A stretch of 64,000 nt of DNA from Duganella sp. 1411 (GTDB lineage Bacteria > Pseudomonadota > Gammaproteobacteria > Burkholderiales > Burkholderiaceae_D), in the NCBI RefSeq assembly GCF_017833525.1, contig NZ_JAFICD010000003.1, forward strand, positions 1-64,000, written 5' to 3'. Position 1 is the first letter of the stretch, and the number at the start of each line of letters is the position of its first letter. Both the position numbers and the translations under genes were made by a program. This document shows, in pieces, positions 42,501 through 51,330 of the stretch. The notes beneath the pieces were generated by a model. That model did no database searches, was not told where the DNA came from, and saw nothing but the letters and a program-made list of their open reading frames with translations.

Positions 42501-45500
42501 ACAACTGCGCGTCCGCCTCGCTGGCGTTGAGCTGGCGCAGCACGACCTGGCTGTGGGTCCAGGCCAGTTCGAACACGCGGTCGGCCAGATGGCGGTCCTG
42601 GTATTTGTCGACCAGGTGCAGCGCGGCGTCGCGCTGCTCGGTCATGCCGGTGACGATGTCGACGATGGCCGTCTGGTCGGGCTTGAGCGTGATGGTGTAG
42701 CGGATCGCCACCACCGGATCGAGCACCGAACCCTCGGCGCCGCTCAGGGCGCCGCTTTCGAGCAGCGCGCGCGGCGCGGCGGCGGTGTTGCCGCGGCCGA
42801 GGAAGCGCGAGCGGTCGGTCTCGTACGACACCGCCACCACCGGCGCGTCGTGCACCGTCATCGAGTGCATCAGCCAAGGCATGGCTTCATCGGCGCCGCG
42901 CGGACGGCGCGTGCACAGGATCGCGTGCTCGTCGCGAAGGATCTCGGTTTGCACGAACAGCTTGCTGAACGCGGGGTGGGCGGCGTCCGCCGCCGCCGGC
43001 GCCATCACCACCTCGGCGTAGCTGGTCACCTCGATGGTGCGTACGCTGTCGCTCTTGTTGGTGATGCGGGTTCGGCGCAGTTCGATATCGTCTTCCGGCG
43101 AGACCACGATCTCGGTGTACAGGTCCAGTCCCCGGTCGGAGCGGCGGAACTCGGCGCGCCCCTCGGAGAAGATCACCTCGTAGTTGCGCGGGTCGACCAG
43201 GGTCGGTTGATAGGTGGTGGACCAGAACTGGCCGTCGTCCAGGTCGCGCACGTAGCAGAAGTTGCCCCAGTTGTCGCGGGTGCTGTCCTCGCGCCAGCGC
43301 GTCACGGCCAGGTCGCGCCAGCGGCTGTAACTGCCGCCGGCGTTGGTGACCATGACGTGATAGCGGCCGTTCGACAGCAACTGGGTTTCCGGCACCGGTG
43401 TGCTGTGCTGGGTGAGCACGCGCATCGGCGCGGCCTGCTGGTCCGGCGCGGCCGAGCGCAGCACCGCCAGGTCGGTGGTGTTGGAGTAGAAGGCGCCGGC
43501 CTGCGGGCTGCGCTCCTGCAGCACGAGCAGCGTCGATTGCAGCAGCGGATCGGACTCGAAGCGGCGCTGCATCGGCCGGTCGTGCAGCAGATAGCTCAGC
43601 GACAGCAGGCCCATGCCCTGGTGGTGGACCATGAACGAGCGCACCACGGCGAAACTCTGCCCGCGTGGCAGGCGCGCGGCGGTGTAGTCGATCGCCTCGA
43701 AGAAACCGTAGCGTCCCATGAAGCCCAGCCCCGCCATCTTCTGCAGGTTCAGGCACGACGCCTCCGGCTGCACCATCAGTCCCATCATGGTGGCGTAAGG
43801 CGCGATCACCAGGTCGTCGGCCAGGCCGCGCTTGAGGCCCAGGCCCGGCACGCCGAACGCGCGGTACTGGTAATTGAGGCTGGCGTCGACGGTGTTGTAG
43901 CCAGATTCGGAGATCCCCCACGGCACGCCGCGGCGCTTGCCGTAATCGATCTGCGCGTCGATGACGGCGTTGTAGGTCTGGTCGAGCAAGGTGCTCGGAT
44001 AGTTCGGCATCACCAGCAGCGGCATCAGGTACTCGAACATCGAGCCGCTCCAGGACAGCAGCACCGGCTTGCCGGCGACGATGCACAGCTGGCGGCCCAG
44101 CGCGAACCAGTGGTCCTGCGGCAGCTGGCCTTGGGCGATGGCGATGAAGCTGGCCAGGCGCACCTCGGACGCCAGCAGGTCGTAGTAGCTGGCGTCGAGC
44201 CGGCGTTCGCTGACGTTGTAGCCGATCGCCAGCAGATTGGTGGTCGGGTTGTACAGGAAGCGGTACTCCATCTGGGCGAACGCGCAACTGCGCTGCGCCA
44301 GTTCGGCCAGCACCCGCATGCGCTCATGCGCGGCGGCGCTGCCCTGTTCAAGCAACTGCGCCAATTGCTGCTGGCGCTCGCGCTCGACCGGCGCCAGGTC
44401 GGTCAGCGGAATGGCGGCGGTGGCGTTGGCCAGGCTGGCCAGTTCGCGCAGGGTCGGCATGCGCGTCATGCTGGTGTCGAACAGCGTGTCGGCCGACAGG
44501 TTGACCCAAGGCGTCAGCAACGCCAGCTCGTCGAGCGCGGCGTGGCTTTGCCGGACCAGCGAAGCGGTCCACATCGCGGCGTCGCCTTGCGGATCGACCT
44601 GCGCGTGCAACGCCTCGGCCGCCTGCGCGGCCAGCGTCAGCCACGCGTTCAGCTGCTGCAGGTGGCCGGCGTCGGGCCTGGCGGCCAGCAGCGCCAGCAT
44701 CGGCGCCAGGTCCAGTGTCGCCGCTTCCGCTTCGGCGCCCTTGGCGGCGAGGGCCGGTGCTGCGCCGTCGGCGCCGGAGGCGTTGGTCACGACGGCGCCG
44801 GTGCTGGCGGCCTCGCCGAGCGTCTCCTCCAGCACGCGCACCGTGGCCAGCAGGCCGTCGACGATCTGCGGGCCGACGATCGGCTGCTCGAACATGCCGG
44901 TCAGGCCGGGCTGCAACGTCAGCAGGTGGCCGGCCAGATTGCCGCTGTCGACCGTCGAAATATAGATCGGGTGCAGCGGCTTGAGGGTCTGCGTGTCGTA
45001 CCAGTTGTAGAAGTGGCCCTGGTGGCGCTCCAGCTTATCCATGGCCGCCATCGTGGCGGTGGTGCGCGCGATCAGCTGCGCCACCGTGATGTAGCCGAAG
45101 TCGCAGGCGCTCAGGTTGGCCAGCAGCGCCATGCCGATATTGGTCGGCGACGTGCGGTGCGCGATGACCTGCACCGGCTGCTCCTGCATGTTATCGGGCG
45201 GCAGCCAGTTGTCGTCCGGGCCGACGAAACGGTCGAAATAGGCCCAGGTGCGGCGCGCCAGTTTGTGCAGGAACACCTGCTGGTCCGGCGACAGCTGCGC
45301 GTCCTTGCGTTTGATCGGACGGCTGATCCAGTCCGCCACGGCCGGCGCCACCAGCCACGCCAGCAGGAACAGCGCGGCCGGCGCCAGGCTGGCGGGACGC
45401 CAACCGAGCAGCATGCCGCCGATGAACAGCGCCAGCACCGGCGCCGGCCACATGGTCACCCAGGTGCTGGTCTTGCCGGAGGCCGCGCGCGACAGCGCCG

Positions 45501-48324
45501 AGGCGCGCCACTCGAGCAGGTGGCGGTGCGACACCAGCATGCGGTAGACGCTGCGGGTGATGGCGTCGATGCTGAAGTAGGCCTCGTACGGCAGGAACAC
45601 CAGCATCAGCATCGCGTGCGAGAACTGCAGGCCGGTGCGGCGCAGCGTGGCGCGCAGGTGCTGGCTCCACAAAGTGTCCTTGGGACGGTGCAGCAGGTCG
45701 TGCAGCGCGCTCACGAACGGCGGCAGGAAGATCACGGTCAGCACGGCGCCGGTCCACAGCCACGGGTCGGGCAGCCAGCGCCAGGCGACGATCAGCGACA
45801 GCACCAGCGCCGGCGCGGTCAGGCTGCGGCGCAGATTGTCGAACAGCTTCCAGCGCGACAGCAGCGACAGCGGATTTTTCTCGCGCTTGCGGCCCGGTCC
45901 CGGCACGCGGCCGAACAGCCAGGAGATCAACTGCCAGTCGCCGCGTATCCAGCGCTGGCGGCGGCTGACGTCGTCGCTGTAGCGGCTCGGGTATTCCTCG
46001 TACAGCTGGGCGTCGCTCAGCAGGCCGGCGCGCAGGTAGCAGCCCTCCAGCAGGTCGTGGCTGAGCACCTGGTTGTCGGGCAGCCGGTGTCCCAGCACCT
46101 GCTCGAACACGTCGACGTCGTAGATGCCCTTGCCGATGAAGGAGCCTTCCAGGAACACGTCCTGGTAAACGTCGGAGACGGTGCGGGTGTAGGGATCGAT
46201 GCCCGGTTCGCCGCCACACAGTTTTTCGTAGCGCGAGGCGTTCTCGCTCGGCAGGCTGACGGCCACGCGTGGCTGCAGGATGCCGTAGCCGTCGACCACA
46301 CAGCCGCGCGCGGCGTCCACGCGCGGGCGGTTCAGCGGATGCATCATGGTGGCGATGAACTGCGCCGCCGCGTCGCGCGGCAGCTGGGTGTCGGTGTCGA
46401 GCGTGATGACGTACTTGATGCTTTCGAGCGCGCTGACATCGCCGACGACCAGCGAGAATTTGTCGCGCGCGCCGCCGCGCAGGAAGCGGTTCAGGTCCTG
46501 CAGCTTGCCGCGCTTGCGCTCATAGCCCATCCACGCGCCCTCCTGCGGATTCCACAGGCGCGGGCGGTGCATCAGCAGGAACGGGGTGGCCGGCTCGCCG
46601 TTCGGATGGAAGGCGTACTTGCGGTTGAGCTGTTCGACGCGGTACGCCATTTGCTCGAGCAGCGCGGCGTCGCCCGGCAAGCTCTCGGCGGGGGCGTCGG
46701 CGAAGTCGGTCAACAGGCAAAACACCAGATTGGGATCGCGGTTGGCCAGGAAACGCACCTCCAGCTGCTCGCACAGGTCCTCGATGTTGTCCTTGCTGTA
46801 GGCCAGCGTCGGCACCACCACCAGCGCGCGGCCCTCGGCCGGAATGCCACCCTCGAGGTCCATGCGCGGCAGCGGATTGGGATGGGTGATCTGCGTCGTC
46901 ACCCAGTTCACGAGGCTGAGCGCGAGCTGGCTGCTGCCGAGCAGCGCCAGTACGCCCAGCGCCACCAGCACCGCGCCGTGCACGCCGTGGAAGGAGGCCC
47001 GCTCGAGCAGCAGCGCGGTGGCGACGAAGGTGATGGCGGCGATCGCGCCCAGATAGGACGTCAGCGGCGAGGCGCCCGACGTGTGGCGGAACACCTCGCG
47101 CCACGGACGGCGCATGCCGGTCTGCTTTTCCAGCGCGGCCAGGCCGCCGCCGATCAGATAAAAGCCGACGTGGCTGTGCCGCTCGTCGCCGCTGTTGGCG
47201 TGCGTGACGGCCAGTTGCAAGGCTTGCTGCGCCACCTCCACCTCGGACAGGCGCGAATGCTTGGCGATCTTCTCGACCGAGTGGCGGTAGTTGTCGCGCG
47301 TGGCGAACTCCATGCGGCCGTAGACGCCGGCCGGGTCCTGGCGCAGCGTTTGTTCGACCACGCTCATGGTCTCGACGAACTCCTGCCAGTCCATGGTGCC
47401 GAGGAAGCGCAGGCTGCCGATGCTGTTGGCGATCGAGACCTGCTCGGCCGCCTGCTGCTGGATCTCGGCCTGGATCTGCTGCTCGATGGTGTGGCCCGAT
47501 TCGGCCAGGCGGTGCGTGATCCACGACAGCGCCAGGGTCAGCGCCGAGCTTTGGCCCTGCAGGCGGCGCGCCAGTTCGGCCACGAAGGCGCTGGTGATGG
47601 GCGGATTGGAGCGGGCCATGTCGGCCACCATCAAAATCAGGCCGCTGGGATTTTTCTCCACCACCTCGGTCATCTGGTCGGCCCAGCTGTTGGCCAGATC
47701 GCGGTCGGCGCGGTTGTCGGCCACGCGCACGGCCACGCGGCGCAGGTTCTCGATCAGCGCCAGGCGCAGCATGATGGGAATGGCCCACAACTCGCCCAGC
47801 TTGAGCGGTGCGATTTCCTGGTAGGCGTCGACGAAGCGGCACAGCGATTCGGGATCGACGCGGCCGTCGCCGTGCGAGATGATCTCCAGCGCGATCTTGT
47901 AGACGCGCGGGCAGCCCTCGGGCGCACCGCGGCTCAGGCGCGGCAGCTCCTTGCTGTAATCCTTGGGCAGGTGGCGGCGGGCGATGCGGATCTGCTCTTC
48001 GATCAGGTAGAAGTTATCGAGCAGCCATTCGGACGCCGGCGTGATCTGCCGGCCGGCCTTGACGGCCTCGGTCAATTCGTCGCAGGTGGTGTTGATGAAG
48101 TCGGCGTTTTCCGACAGGCGCGAGAGCAACTGGTCGGGACCGCCGCGCGTGCTCAGCTCGTGGTGGGCCGCCAGCGTCTTGCCGTGCGCGCCCATTTGCG
48201 CAGCGCTGAACAGCTCGGCGCGCAGCGGCAGGTCTTCGTCATCTTCGTCGGAGACCAGGGAGGCCGTGGTCGATTCGCGGAAGCCGAGCGTCATCTCGGG
48301 CAGTAGGGGATTGGACTTTTTCAA
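39541..48324 (-). CDS. ndvB: Cyclic beta-1,2-glucan synthase (NdvB/Cgs type)
   Basis: Giant membrane enzyme of 2927 residues that builds periplasmic cyclic beta-1,2-glucan. The region up to about 430 is helical. Membrane segments near 430-490 and 830-1000 surround a GT84 glycosyltransferase domain, with the metal-binding DTDTQ near 640 and RQRWIRGDWQ near 790. A glycoamylase-like domain (SERRLDASYYDLLASEVR near 1370) and two GH94-type regions follow, ending in an (alpha/alpha)6 barrel with CDWNDGMDKVGEHG near 2600; this part sets ring size by phosphorolysis. Length and domain order match Agrobacterium/Brucella enzymes. The start is TTG at 48324, with GCGAGG six bases upstream; no better ATG lies nearby. 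The products help osmoadaptation and host interaction. Confidence 0.95.
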   Translation of the reverse strand: MKKSNPLLPEMTLGFRESTTASLVSDEDDEDLPLRAELFSAAQMGAHGKTLAAHHELSTRGGPDQLLSRLSENADFINTTCDELTEAVKAGRQITPASEWLLDNFYLIEEQIRIARRHLPKDYSKELPRLSRGAPEGCPRVYKIALEIISHGDGRVDPESLCRFVDAYQEIAPLKLGELWAIPIMLRLALIENLRRVAVRVADNRADRDLANSWADQMTEVVEKNPSGLILMVADMARSNPPITSAFVAELARRLQGQSSALTLALSWITHRLAESGHTIEQQIQAEIQQQAAEQVSIANSIGSLRFLGTMDWQEFVETMSVVEQTLRQDPAGVYGRMEFATRDNYRHSVEKIAKHSRLSEVEVAQQALQLAVTHANSGDERHSHVGFYLIGGGLAALEKQTGMRRPWREVFRHTSGASPLTSYLGAIAAITFVATALLLERASFHGVHGAVLVALGVLALLGSSQLALSLVNWVTTQITHPNPLPRMDLEGGIPAEGRALVVVPTLAYSKDNIEDLCEQLEVRFLANRDPNLVFCLLTDFADAPAESLPGDAALLEQMAYRVEQLNRKYAFHPNGEPATPFLLMHRPRLWNPQEGAWMGYERKRGKLQDLNRFLRGGARDKFSLVVGDVSALESIKYVITLDTDTQLPRDAAAQFIATMMHPLNRPRVDAARGCVVDGYGILQPRVAVSLPSENASRYEKLCGGEPGIDPYTRTVSDVYQDVFLEGSFIGKGIYDVDVFEQVLGHRLPDNQVLSHDLLEGCYLRAGLLSDAQLYEEYPSRYSDDVSRRQRWIRGDWQLISWLFGRVPGPGRKREKNPLSLLSRWKLFDNLRRSLTAPALVLSLIVAWRWLPDPWLWTGAVLTVIFLPPFVSALHDLLHRPKDTLWSQHLRATLRRTGLQFSHAMLMLVFLPYEAYFSIDAITRSVYRMLVSHRHLLEWRASALSRAASGKTSTWVTMWPAPVLALFIGGMLLGWRPASLAPAALFLLAWLVAPAVADWISRPIKRKDAQLSPDQQVFLHKLARRTWAYFDRFVGPDDNWLPPDNMQEQPVQVIAHRTSPTNIGMALLANLSACDFGYITVAQLIARTTATMAAMDKLERHQGHFYNWYDTQTLKPLHPIYISTVDSGNLAGHLLTLQPGLTGMFEQPIVGPQIVDGLLATVRVLEETLGEAASTGAVVTNASGADGAAPALAAKGAEAEAATLDLAPMLALLAARPDAGHLQQLNAWLTLAAQAAEALHAQVDPQGDAAMWTASLVRQSHAALDELALLTPWVNLSADTLFDTSMTRMPTLRELASLANATAAIPLTDLAPVERERQQQLAQLLEQGSAAAHERMRVLAELAQRSCAFAQMEYRFLYNPTTNLLAIGYNVSERRLDASYYDLLASEVRLASFIAIAQGQLPQDHWFALGRQLCIVAGKPVLLSWSGSMFEYLMPLLVMPNYPSTLLDQTYNAVIDAQIDYGKRRGVPWGISESGYNTVDASLNYQYRAFGVPGLGLKRGLADDLVIAPYATMMGLMVQPEASCLNLQKMAGLGFMGRYGFFEAIDYTAARLPRGQSFAVVRSFMVHHQGMGLLSLSYLLHDRPMQRRFESDPLLQSTLLVLQERSPQAGAFYSNTTDLAVLRSAAPDQQAAPMRVLTQHSTPVPETQLLSNGRYHVMVTNAGGSYSRWRDLAVTRWREDSTRDNWGNFCYVRDLDDGQFWSTTYQPTLVDPRNYEVIFSEGRAEFRRSDRGLDLYTEIVVSPEDDIELRRTRITNKSDSVRTIEVTSYAEVVMAPAAADAAHPAFSKLFVQTEILRDEHAILCTRRPRGADEAMPWLMHSMTVHDAPVVAVSYETDRSRFLGRGNTAAAPRALLESGALSGAEGSVLDPVVAIRYTITLKPDQTAIVDIVTGMTEQRDAALHLVDKYQDRHLADRVFELAWTHSQVVLRQLNASEADAQLYGRLANSVIYPNATLRADVGTLVKNHRGQSGLWAYAISGDLPIVLLQIKDPANIDLVRQMVQAHAYWRLKGLVVDLVIWYEDQSGYRQLLHEQIMGLIASGIDAQAVDRPGGIFVRLADQISNEDRILLQSVARAILSDSRGTLAEQIKRPGQQTMRMPPLLADGRGDYGDAVPAPRPARALMLENGIGGFTQDGREYVITTREGQRTPAPWSNVLANPQFGSVISESGQAYTWHENAHEYRLTPWHNDPVSDASGEAFYLRDEQTGEFWSPAALPARGIGDYVTRHGFGYSVFEHSENGIATEMTTFVSTDAPIKYTVLKVRNDTLVARKLTVTGYVEWVLGDMRSKSGMHILTEVDPVSGAMFARNPYNTEFTGRVAFFNCDASLRSITGDRAEFLGRNGSLAAPAALRRARLSGKVGAGLDACAAIQAPFDLLPGQEREIVFVLGVAGRRNADASGMVQKHRSAGAAQEALAAVHAHWEQTLGAVRIDTPEPELDVIANGWLMYQTIACRIWARSGYYQSGGAFGFRDQLQDAMATIHTQPHLLRDQLLLCGAHQFIEGDVQHWWHPPSDRGVRTHCSDDYLWLPLGAWRYVATTGDMSVLEESLPYLEGRAVKPEEDSYYDMPSRSGQSGTLYEHCVQAIRHGLRFGEHGLPLIGSCDWNDGMDKVGEHGKGESVWLAFFLCEVLQRFADVADMKDDTVFAAECREEARKLAANVELNAWDGEWYRRAYFDDGTPLGSHTNEECQIDSISQSWGVLSGAADPARVRGAMEQVNQRLVRRDSGIIQLLDPPFDKAGPNPGYIRGYVPGVRENGGQYTHAAIWTAMAFARLGDTERAWELARMINPVMHGGTAEGTAKYKVEPYVVTADVYAVAPHVGRGGWSWYTGSSGWMYRLIIESLLGLTRSAQQLTLAPRMPAGWTTFTLTYRYRTATYVIRVLHDEGAGLVPSLTVDGVPQQESAIALVDTGMTHQVELRLPARPAIP

Positions 48325-48483
48325 CTTATACCTCGCTTTATTGCGTGCGAGACGCGGCCGCGCTCCGGCTGAGGGCGCGACGAATCTGCGAATGGGAAAT
48401 TATGTGCTAAGGCATCGTACTGGGGCGCACGACAGGGGACTGTACGGTGGCGAACATACAGGCGCTGGTGTGGGGTGTGGGGC

Positions 48484-48509
48484 GAAAGAAAAGGGCCGCG
48501 CGGGCCCTT
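48484..48509 (-). terminator. Terminator of the desulfurase-fusion gene
   Basis: Read on the minus strand, AAGGGCC and GGCCCTT form a stem around a CGCG-type loop, followed by TTCTTT. It lies about 30 bases after the stop codon. Confidence 0.8.
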
Positions 48510-48540
48510 GGAGTGACTTGCGTTGTTGCGGTTGCGCGTG

Positions 48541-50628
48541 TCACGCGGCCAACGCCAGGCCTCCGCTGAGGCTGTACGATTGCTGGTGGCCCAGGCGGCG
48601 CAGGCATTGCGTCGCTTTCATGCTGCGATTGCCGCTGCGGCAGAAAAACACTAGCGGCCGCTGCTCGCCGCGCAACCATTCGGCGGCTTGTCCGGCGATC
48701 TGACTCAACGGAACACTGCGGGCGGCGCGGCCGCCGGGACCGGGCGCGGCGGTGGCCGCGAACTCGTACGGCTCGCGCACATCGATCAGCAACGCTTCCG
48801 GATGGGCGCGCAGGAATTCATCGAGCTCGGCGCTATCGAGTTGCATGTCGGCCGGCGCGCGTTGCGCCTCGGCAGTCAAGATTGCCGCGGAGTGCTGCGT
48901 CATGCTCGCGCAAAACTGATTGTGGTCGTCGCGGGTCGGACACAGCAGCGTTTGCGCGCTGGCGGCGGCGCGCGTCGCTTCGTCCAGCGGACCGGCGCTG
49001 AACGCGAAGCGCACGGCCGAGGCAGGCAAGCGGCCGCCGTCCACCGTCCCCAGCAGATAGGCGCGCGACGCGTCGGCGCCGGCGGACATTCCGGCCAGCA
49101 CTTGCGCGCCGACGTCGATGGCCGTCGCCGCCGCGCCGTTTTCCAGCGTCAGCGCCCGCGCGGCGGCGGGCCAGCCGTACTGGTCGACCGGACCGGCGAC
49201 ATAGTGCCCGCCCAGCGCCTCGATCAGCGGCTGGCGCCCGGCGCCGGCCGAGGTGCCAGCCACGGCCAGCACCCGATAGTTCTGGCAGCGCACATACGAG
49301 GCGATGCGCGCAGTCATCTCCGGCAACGGATCGATGACCACGCAGCTGCTGCTGGCCGCGTCCAGCACCAGCCAGCAACAGGCGCCCTCGACGCCCAATT
49401 GCAGCAGCCCGTCGTGCGGCACGGCGGCGCGTTCGGACGGAATCAGGCAAGCGGCGCGCAGCGCGGCGCCGCAGCGCTCGATGCGGGCGCAGGCGGCGCT
49501 GATGGTGGCCTCGTCGGCCAGCGGGCCGAACGACATGCGGATGGCGCCGGCGCTGCGCCACAGCGGCACGCCCATCGCGTCGAGCACGTAGCTGGGCGCG
49601 GCCTTGGCCGACGAGCACGCGCTGCCGGCGCTGACGCGCACCTGCGCCGCGTCGAACACGTCCATCAGCTCGCGGCTCGACAGGCCCGGCACGGAAAAGT
49701 TGAGCGTGGTCGGCAAGGCCTTGTCGAACGGATTGTTGAACACCACGCCCGGCAAGGCGGCGCGCAGGCTGTCGGCCAGGCGCGCGCGGAAACCCCACAG
49801 CTCGTCATGGGTGCGGAAGGTGTCGCCCCGTTCGAGCGCGGCCAGCACCACGCCCAGCGCGGCGATGCCGGCCATGTTCTCGGTGCCGGAGCGCTGGCCC
49901 GACTCTTGGCCGCCGCCCATGACCAGCGGCGTGAACGGCGCGCCGGCGCGCACGTACAGCATGCCCACGCCCTTGGGCGCGTACAGCTTGTGGCCGGAGA
50001 ACGGCGCGTAGTCGATGCGGGTGGCCGCCAGCTCCAGGCTCAGTTTGCCCAGCGCCTGCACGCAATCGACCAGCCAGTAGGCGGCCGTGCCGGTCTCGCG
50101 GATGACCGCCTCGATGCCGGCCAGGTCGCTGACGACGCCGGTTTCGTTGTTGGCCGCCATGGTGCAGATCAGCGCGGCCGAGCCGGCCACGTGGCGCAGG
50201 TGCGCCAGGTCGTGCGCGCCGTCGCCGTCGACCGGCAATTTATGCAAGGTCAGATTCAGGCCCAGCAGGCGGTTCCAGTGCGCCAGGCTTTCCGGCACGG
50301 CCTTGTGCTCGGTGGCGCCGTAGACCAGCAGATCGCCGACGGCCTCGCCGCGCGCCCGGCGCTCGCGCACCGCCACCAGCGCCGACAGCACCGAGGTCTG
50401 GATGCCTTCGGTGGCGCCGCTGTTGAACATCAGGCGGCCGGCGCCGACGCCCAGCAGCCGCGCCGCGCACGCGCGCGCCTGGTCCAGCATGGCCTTGGCC
50501 TGCAGCCCGGTGGCGTGGGTGCTGCTGGGGTTGCCGAAACGGCGGCCCATGGCGTCGATGGCGGCATCGATGGCGGCGGGCAGGACAGCGGTGGTGGCGT
50601 TGCCGTCGAGGTAGATTTCAGTGGTCAT
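48541..50628 (-). CDS. NifS-like cysteine desulfurase fused to a degenerate MBL-like domain and rhodanese
   Basis: Fusion of 695 residues. Part one (1 to about 390) is a class-V PLP enzyme of NifS/IscS type: YLDGNATTAVLP, the PLP lysine near 212 in FSGHKLYAPKGVG, ESGQRSGTENMAG, and the catalytic Cys near 337 in VRVSAGSACSSAKA. Part two (about 400-510; CCWLVLDAASSSCVVIDPLP) resembles the metallo-beta-lactamase fold of ETHE1-type persulfide dioxygenases, but the HxHxDH motif is replaced by AGTSAGAGRQ, so no metal site remains. Part three (about 600-695) is a rhodanese with LLIDVREPYEF and the active Cys near 659 in FFCRSGNRS. All parts handle sulfane sulfur, so sulfur may pass from desulfurase to rhodanese within one chain. 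It is divergent from an Lrp-type regulator, its likely controller. Confidence 0.85.
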   Translation of the reverse strand: MTTEIYLDGNATTAVLPAAIDAAIDAMGRRFGNPSSTHATGLQAKAMLDQARACAARLLGVGAGRLMFNSGATEGIQTSVLSALVAVRERRARGEAVGDLLVYGATEHKAVPESLAHWNRLLGLNLTLHKLPVDGDGAHDLAHLRHVAGSAALICTMAANNETGVVSDLAGIEAVIRETGTAAYWLVDCVQALGKLSLELAATRIDYAPFSGHKLYAPKGVGMLYVRAGAPFTPLVMGGGQESGQRSGTENMAGIAALGVVLAALERGDTFRTHDELWGFRARLADSLRAALPGVVFNNPFDKALPTTLNFSVPGLSSRELMDVFDAAQVRVSAGSACSSAKAAPSYVLDAMGVPLWRSAGAIRMSFGPLADEATISAACARIERCGAALRAACLIPSERAAVPHDGLLQLGVEGACCWLVLDAASSSCVVIDPLPEMTARIASYVRCQNYRVLAVAGTSAGAGRQPLIEALGGHYVAGPVDQYGWPAAARALTLENGAAATAIDVGAQVLAGMSAGADASRAYLLGTVDGGRLPASAVRFAFSAGPLDEATRAAASAQTLLCPTRDDHNQFCASMTQHSAAILTAEAQRAPADMQLDSAELDEFLRAHPEALLIDVREPYEFAATAAPGPGGRAARSVPLSQIAGQAAEWLRGEQRPLVFFCRSGNRSMKATQCLRRLGHQQSYSLSGGLALAA

Positions 50629-50720
50629 GGCGTGGGCTGCGGGGAAGGTTCGGTCAAGTGAACAGTTTAACTAGCCGCGCTGGAGAAAATATGCCAAAAC
50701 TGCCCTGTCATTTCTACTCT

Positions 50721-50739
50721 GCAAGCATTTTCATGCTGC
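50721..50739. promoter_or_regulatory. Candidate Lrp-type operator between the divergent genes
   Basis: GCAAGCATTTTCATGCTGC contains the perfect dyad AGCAT-TTTC-ATGCT, AT-rich at its centre as in sites of Lrp/AsnC proteins. It lies 8 bases before a possible -10 (TAGAAT, 50747-50752) for the Lrp-type gene. Binding is inferred. Confidence 0.4.
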
Positions 50740-50783
50740 TTTATCGTAGAATGGAGAATGAATCTTATCTTGCGCTCCCATCC

Positions 50784-51260
50784 ATGAACTCACTCGACAA
50801 ATTCGACTGTGCCATCCTGGCCGCGCTGCAGGTCGACGGCACGCTGTCGATCGCCGCCCTCAGCGAGAAAGTCGGCCTGTCCAGCACGCCCTGCTGGAAA
50901 CGCGTCAAGCGGCTGGAGGAGGAAGGCTATATCGAAAGCCGCGTCGCCATCGTCAACCGCCGCAAGGTCGGGCTGCCGGTGACGGTGTTCGTCAGCGTGC
51001 GCACCGGCCAGCACGACGCCAAGTGGCTCGACCGCTTCGCCGCCGCCGTCATGGCGTTGCCGGAAGTGCAGGAATTCCACCGCATGAGCGGCGACGTCGA
51101 CTACCTGCTCAAGGTCGTCACCACCGACATCGACGGCTACGACGCCTTTTACAAGCGCCTGATCAAGGTCGGCCAGTTGACGGGCGTGTCGTCGGCGTTC
51201 TCGATGGAACAGATCAAATTCACGACGGCGTTGCCGCTCGAATTGGTGTCGCACCAATAA
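50784..51260 (+). CDS. Lrp/AsnC-family transcription regulator
   Basis: Regulator of 158 residues. An N-terminal HTH (FDCAILAALQVDGTLSIAAL, SEKVGLSSTPCWKRVKRLEE) is followed by the RAM effector domain (EFHRMSGDVDYLLKVVTTDI, then AFYKRLIKVG). The ATG at 50784 gives the standard family start; in-frame codons further up lie in the promoter region. It is transcribed away from the cysteine desulfurase fusion. Relatives such as DecR/CuyR respond to cysteine and control cysteine-degrading genes, so a cysteine-sensing role is plausible here, though the ligand cannot be read from the sequence. Confidence 0.92.
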   Translation: MNSLDKFDCAILAALQVDGTLSIAALSEKVGLSSTPCWKRVKRLEEEGYIESRVAIVNRRKVGLPVTVFVSVRTGQHDAKWLDRFAAAVMALPEVQEFHRMSGDVDYLLKVVTTDIDGYDAFYKRLIKVGQLTGVSSAFSMEQIKFTTALPLELVSHQ

Positions 51261-51330
51261 GGTGCAACAACGCTGCACGAGCGGCCTCGGCGTGGGATAA
51301 TAGTCCCATTTCAAATACTCATTAAGCCCC

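Noticed and set aside
40765..48306. A 2513-residue open frame antisense to the glucan synthase
   Set aside because: It is the mirror of a very GC-rich coding frame; its translation is rich in Arg, Ala, Val, His and Gln without recognisable domains. The glucan synthase on the other strand is unmistakable.
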